A stretch of 9,469 nt of DNA from an uncultured Planctomycetaceae bacterium (GTDB taxonomy: Bacteria > Planctomycetota > Planctomycetia > Pirellulales > Pirellulaceae), in the NCBI GenBank assembly GCA_903927685.1, contig CAIYOB010000948.1, positions 1 through 9,469 of the forward strand, in the 5' to 3' direction. The notes under the pieces are model-generated. The model was not told the DNA's origin. It was given only the letters and a program-made list of their open reading frames with translations, and did no database searches. This document shows positions 6,593 to 9,469 of this stretch, in pieces. A program made the position numbers and the translations under genes. Positions within the stretch are counted from its first letter, which is position 1, and every line of letters begins with the position of its first letter.

Positions 6593-7243
6593 GTGGATCC
6601 GCTTCGTCTGTGCATTGCGCTCAGCCCCCTGGCCGCCTACGTGCTCGTGCTGGGGCTGATCAATCTTTCGTCGCGCTCGCTGGTCACCAGCGGCGCACGC
6701 GACTTGGCGGCGTTGGCGCTAGGGATCAGCGGCTTGGTGGTCGTGGGCCCCATGGAACTGTTTTTTCCGGAACTGGCCACGGAGCTGTTCGGGCCTTATG
6801 TGTGGCTGCTGCTGTTGGGAATGTACGCGCTGCTCGTCGCCCTCCTGACGCTGGTCCTGCGGCCGCGCGTCGTGATTTACAACATGACGGTCGAGCAGCT
6901 TCGCCCCAGCTTGGCCAACGTGGTCCAGGACCTGGATTCGGACGCACGCTGGGCGGGCGAGTGCCTGGTGCTGCCTCGGTTGGGCGTCCAGTTGCACGTC
7001 GAGCCGTTTCTGGCACTGCGGAACGTGCAGCTCGTCTCGTCGGGGCCCCAGCAGAGTCTTGCCGGCTGGCGGCGGTTGGAATGCGCCTTGGTGCAAGCCC
7101 TGCGGGGCGCGTCGAGCCCGCCCAATCCGTACGGGTACAGCTTGGTGTTCTTCGGCTTGCTGATGGCCGCGTTGATCGCGTTTGCGGTCCTCGGCGACAC
7201 GCCGGCTGTGGCTCAGGCGTTCAGGGAAATGCTGCGTCAATAG
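6593..7243 (+). CDS. Four-helix membrane protein of unknown function
   Basis: This 216-residue protein is not one I can name. Hydrophobic segments lie at about 7-26, 37-58, 68-89 and 182-201. Between the third and fourth is a soluble stretch of roughly 90 residues ('VVIYNMTVEQLRPSLANVVQDL' through 'LECALVQALRG') that alternates helices and strands and resembles a small alpha/beta domain. 'LDSDARWAGECLVLPRLGVQL' sits at its centre. A short tail follows the last helix. The start is GTG 6593, five bases after AAGGGG (6582-6587); the protein then begins directly with the first helix. It opens the probable transcription unit driven from 6510-6538 and is followed after only 14 bases by the GNAT-like gene, so the two are likely translated from one message. 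Topology or a membrane-anchoring role is all the sequence supports. Confidence 0.8.
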   Translation: MDPLRLCIALSPLAAYVLVLGLINLSSRSLVTSGARDLAALALGISGLVVVGPMELFFPELATELFGPYVWLLLLGMYALLVALLTLVLRPRVVIYNMTVEQLRPSLANVVQDLDSDARWAGECLVLPRLGVQLHVEPFLALRNVQLVSSGPQQSLAGWRRLECALVQALRGASSPPNPYGYSLVFFGLLMAALIAFAVLGDTPAVAQAFREMLRQ

Positions 7244-7257
7244 GGAAGGATACGCAC

Positions 7258-8385
7258 ATGGCGGAGATCGTGGTTCAGGCGGTCGCAACGCGACAGCAGC
7301 AAAAGCAGTTCTTCAATCTTCCGTGGCAGCTGTATCGGAACGATCCGAATTGGGTTCCGCCGTTGCGCCAGAACCAGATGGAACTGCTGAATTTCAAGCC
7401 GCATCCATTTTACGACACCGCCGAGATCCAGACGTTCCTGGCGCTCCGCGGCGGCGTGCCCTGCGGGCGTGTGGCGGCGCTCATCAATCACGTCCATAAC
7501 GAACGGTACAAGGAGCAACGGGGTTTCTTCGGGTTCTTCGAATCGGAGAATGATCCCGCGGTGGCGGCGGCGCTGTTTGCCGCGGCCCGGCAATGGCTGG
7601 CCGGCAAAGGCATGACGGCGATCCGCGGCCCCGTCAATCCGTCGCTGAATTACGAGTGCGGGCTACTGATCGACGGCTTTGACAGCCCGCCGACGTTCAT
7701 GATGACGTACAATCCGCCGTTCTATCCCCAGCTGATTGAAGGCTGCGGGTTCAGCAAGGTGCAGGACATGTACGCGTTTTGGGGCCATGTCGATATGCTG
7801 CAGGAACTGGATAAGAAGCTGCAGTTCATTATCGACGAGGCCAAGCGGCGATTCGGCGTCAGGCTCCGCAACTTGGACCGCTCGCGGTTCAAAGAAGACG
7901 TGCGGATGTTCCTGGACATCTACAATCGGTCCCTGGTCGGCACCTGGGGCTTCACGCCGCTGTCCGAAGGGGAAATCGAACACGCGAGCGCCGGCCTGCG
8001 GCAACTGATCGTTCCGGAACTGACGGCCGCGGCGGAGGTCGACGGCAAGATGGTCGCCGCTGTGTTCGGCCTGCTGGACTACAACCCGCGGATCAAGCGG
8101 ATCGATGGCCGGCTGTTTCCCTTTGGGTTCCTCCGCCTGTTGTGGAACAAGCGGGCGATTCCGCTGGTGCGGCTGGTCAGCACCAATGTCGTGCCCGAGT
8201 TTCAGAAATGGGGACTGGGGCTGGTGCTGGTGAACAAGCTGCTGCCCGACGCCCTGGCGTACGGCATCAAGGAGGCGGAGTTCTCCTGGGTGCTGGAGAG
8301 CAACCATCTGTCCAAGGCGACCCTGCAGCGCGGCGGGGCCAAGCTGGTGAAGAGCTGGCGGATATACGATGCCGAGGTGGCTTGA
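7258..8385 (+). CDS. GNAT-fold acyltransferase-like protein
   Basis: This protein has 375 residues, about twice a single GNAT domain. The C-terminal part carries the acyl-CoA pyrophosphate-binding signature Q-x-x-G-x-G ('QKWGLG', Q316-G321) after a 'VRLVSTNVVPEF' strand, followed by a helix and 'FSWVLESNHLSKATLQRGGAKL', the usual beta5 and Asn-containing GNAT ending. The N-terminal half has 'FFNLPWQLYRNDPNWVPPL' (18-36) and 'GPVNPSLNYECGLLIDGFDSPP' (124-145), motifs of a conserved bacterial family often annotated YghO-like or N-acetyltransferase. The acyl donor and acceptor are unknown. ATG 7258 follows AAGGA (7246-7250) by seven bases. There are no membrane segments, so it is cytosolic. It sits between two membrane-protein genes with gaps of 14 and 26 bases, which supports co-transcription but does not reveal the substrate. 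Family assignment is firm at fold level and weak for function. Confidence 0.82.
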   Translation: MAEIVVQAVATRQQQKQFFNLPWQLYRNDPNWVPPLRQNQMELLNFKPHPFYDTAEIQTFLALRGGVPCGRVAALINHVHNERYKEQRGFFGFFESENDPAVAAALFAAARQWLAGKGMTAIRGPVNPSLNYECGLLIDGFDSPPTFMMTYNPPFYPQLIEGCGFSKVQDMYAFWGHVDMLQELDKKLQFIIDEAKRRFGVRLRNLDRSRFKEDVRMFLDIYNRSLVGTWGFTPLSEGEIEHASAGLRQLIVPELTAAAEVDGKMVAAVFGLLDYNPRIKRIDGRLFPFGFLRLLWNKRAIPLVRLVSTNVVPEFQKWGLGLVLVNKLLPDALAYGIKEAEFSWVLESNHLSKATLQRGGAKLVKSWRIYDAEVA

Positions 8386-8411
8386 CGCGCCCAACGGGAA
8401 TGTAGGACGCC

Positions 8412-9469
8412 GTGTCACAGTGGTACTTTCAGCCGATCTTGAGCAGCTATGCCTTGGTGGCGGCGATCGCTGCCTCGCTGCTGGTACTGCTGGCGGTCGG
8501 CCCCGGCTTCCGCCGCCTCTCCCGGACGCAGCGCTCGGTCCTGACGGCCCTGCGCCTGCTGGTGATCGGCCTGCTTGTGTTGGCCATGCTCCGCCCCACG
8601 CACATCAGCACGACGCGGCGGCAGCAGACGGCCGTGCTGCTGGTTCTGTTCGACCAGAGCCGGAGCATGCTGTTGCCCCAGGCGGCGAGCGGGGCTAGTC
8701 GCTGGGCGGCCCAGCGGGCTCTGCTGCAGCAAGTGGAACCACTGTTGCACGAGCTGTCGCGAAAGCTGGAAGTCAAGGTCTACGGCTTCGACGCCGGCCT
8801 CGATCCGCAGGCCTGGACCGGCCAACCGCTCGCCTGGCCGGCCGCACCGGACGGCCAGCAGACGGATATCGGCACCAGCCTGCACGCCGCGTTGCAGCAG
8901 GAGTTGGGCCAGCGGCTGGCGGGCGTCCTGCTGCTGGGTGACGGCGTCCAAACAGCTTTCCGCCCGTCGGTCGAGATCCCCGAAGCCGGCCGCGAATTGG
9001 CGCGGCTGGGCTACCCGCTGTACGCCGTGCCCTTCGGCCAAGCCCTCGACGCGGTCCAGGCGCGAGACGTGGCCGTCGAGAACCTCCAAGACCAATACAC
9101 GGTGTTCGTCAAGAACGAGCTGCCGGTCACCGCGCTGGTGGCCATCCGCGGTTGTACGAACCAGACGATCCCGGTTGAACTGCGCGTGGAAAAACCGGGA
9201 GGCGAGGTCGAGGTCGTGGGTCCGGTGAACGTCGTGGCCCGCGGCGACGAAGAGCAGGTGCCGGTCGAGTTGCGATACGTGCCGGACCAGCCGGGGAACT
9301 ATAAGCTGACGCTCGAGGCCGCCGAACAGCCGGGCGAACTGGTCACGAAGAACAATCGCTTGAGTGCGTTTCTCCGCGTGCTCGAAGGCGGCCTGAAGCT
9401 GCTGTACCTGGAAGGCGAGCTGCGGGCCGAGCAGCTGTTCCTGCGGCGGGTTCTGGAGGCCTCTCCCGA
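8412..9469 (+). CDS. BatA-like VWA-domain membrane protein (3' end outside window)
   Basis: The first 352 residues are present. Two N-terminal membrane helices (about 11-30 and 43-61) are followed by a von Willebrand factor A domain with a complete MIDAS metal site: D81-x-S83-x-S85, T151 in 'QTDIGTSL' and D177 in 'LLLGDGVQT'. Residues about 215-325 form a beta-rich CARDB/Ig-like segment ('VFVKNELPVTALVAI', 'PDQPGNYKLTLEA', 'TKNNRLSAFLRV'). From residue 327, 'GLKLLYLEGELRAEQLFLRRVLE' resembles the opening of the glutamine-amidotransferase-like fold that follows in this planctomycete/BatA-like family, so several hundred residues are probably missing. GTG 8412 is the first start after an in-frame TAG (8403-8405); AGGA (8404-8407) is a weak, close ribosome site. 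The protein probably faces the periplasm and binds partners through the metal site. Relatives often sit beside MoxR and DUF58 genes, which could lie further downstream. Confidence 0.82.
   Translation, partial: MSQWYFQPILSSYALVAAIAASLLVLLAVGPGFRRLSRTQRSVLTALRLLVIGLLVLAMLRPTHISTTRRQQTAVLLVLFDQSRSMLLPQAASGASRWAAQRALLQQVEPLLHELSRKLEVKVYGFDAGLDPQAWTGQPLAWPAAPDGQQTDIGTSLHAALQQELGQRLAGVLLLGDGVQTAFRPSVEIPEAGRELARLGYPLYAVPFGQALDAVQARDVAVENLQDQYTVFVKNELPVTALVAIRGCTNQTIPVELRVEKPGGEVEVVGPVNVVARGDEEQVPVELRYVPDQPGNYKLTLEAAEQPGELVTKNNRLSAFLRVLEGGLKLLYLEGELRAEQLFLRRVLEASP

Noticed and set aside
6610..7257. A long upstream extension of the GNAT-like reading frame
   Set aside because: The extension overlaps the membrane-protein gene in another frame and is Arg/Ala-rich. 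ATG 7258 has a good Shine-Dalgarno and matches the family start.
8400..8409. TGTAGGACG as a second copy of the repeat at 2338-2346
   Set aside because: Only nine bases are shared and no inverted arm follows; chance or a ribosome-site context is enough to explain it.
7663..8418. A 251-codon minus-strand open frame over the GNAT-like gene
   Set aside because: Its composition is Gln/Arg/Pro/Leu-rich and it is antisense to a well-supported coding frame.
8575..9228. A 217-codon plus-strand frame inside the VWA gene
   Set aside because: It is Arg/Ser/Cys-rich and out of frame with the VWA protein, whose frame holds helices and a full MIDAS site.

Overview
The window is GC-rich DNA that looks like a planctomycete chromosome (inference). 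The clues are a secreted repeat-protein C-terminus with an SdrD_B-like domain, a divergent UvrA-type ABC ATPase, a Ddl-like ATP-grasp protein, a BatA-like VWA membrane protein, and hairpin-rich intergenic repeats in between. No tRNA, rRNA, CRISPR array, transposase or phage gene was seen.

Layout. (1) 2-817, +: the 3' end of a large surface or secreted protein, closed by a strong intrinsic terminator at 847-875. (2) 818-1416: about 600 bases without a convincing gene, holding the terminator, a long-armed inverted repeat at 937-994, smaller GC hairpins and a possible promoter. (3) 1417-2310, +: a stand-alone C39-like (papain-fold) cysteine peptidase homologue with an unrecognised C-terminal half. 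(4) 2321-2377: a long nested inverted repeat between two convergent genes. (5) 2387-3439, -: a D-Ala-D-Ala-ligase-like ATP-grasp enzyme. (6) 3440-3574: a divergent promoter region with a perfect 7-3-7 palindrome. (7) 3575-6415, +: a full-length UvrA-family protein starting at TTG behind a good Shine-Dalgarno. (8) 6416-6592: a heptamer tandem repeat followed by a sigma70-type promoter. (9) 6593 to the window end, +: three closely spaced genes (a four-helix membrane protein of unknown function, a GNAT-fold acyltransferase-like protein, and a partial BatA-like VWA membrane protein) that probably form one transcription unit.

How the genes relate. Only the last three look co-transcribed, with gaps of 14 and 26 bases and a promoter ahead of the first. 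The UvrA-like gene and the ATP-grasp gene share a short divergent control region and could share a regulator, although their products suggest no common pathway. The C39-like gene stands alone. I see no clear multi-gene novel system. The points most worth following are the C39-like protein with its unknown C-terminal half, the uncharacterised membrane-GNAT-VWA unit, the palindrome between the divergent genes, and the intergenic repeat elements.
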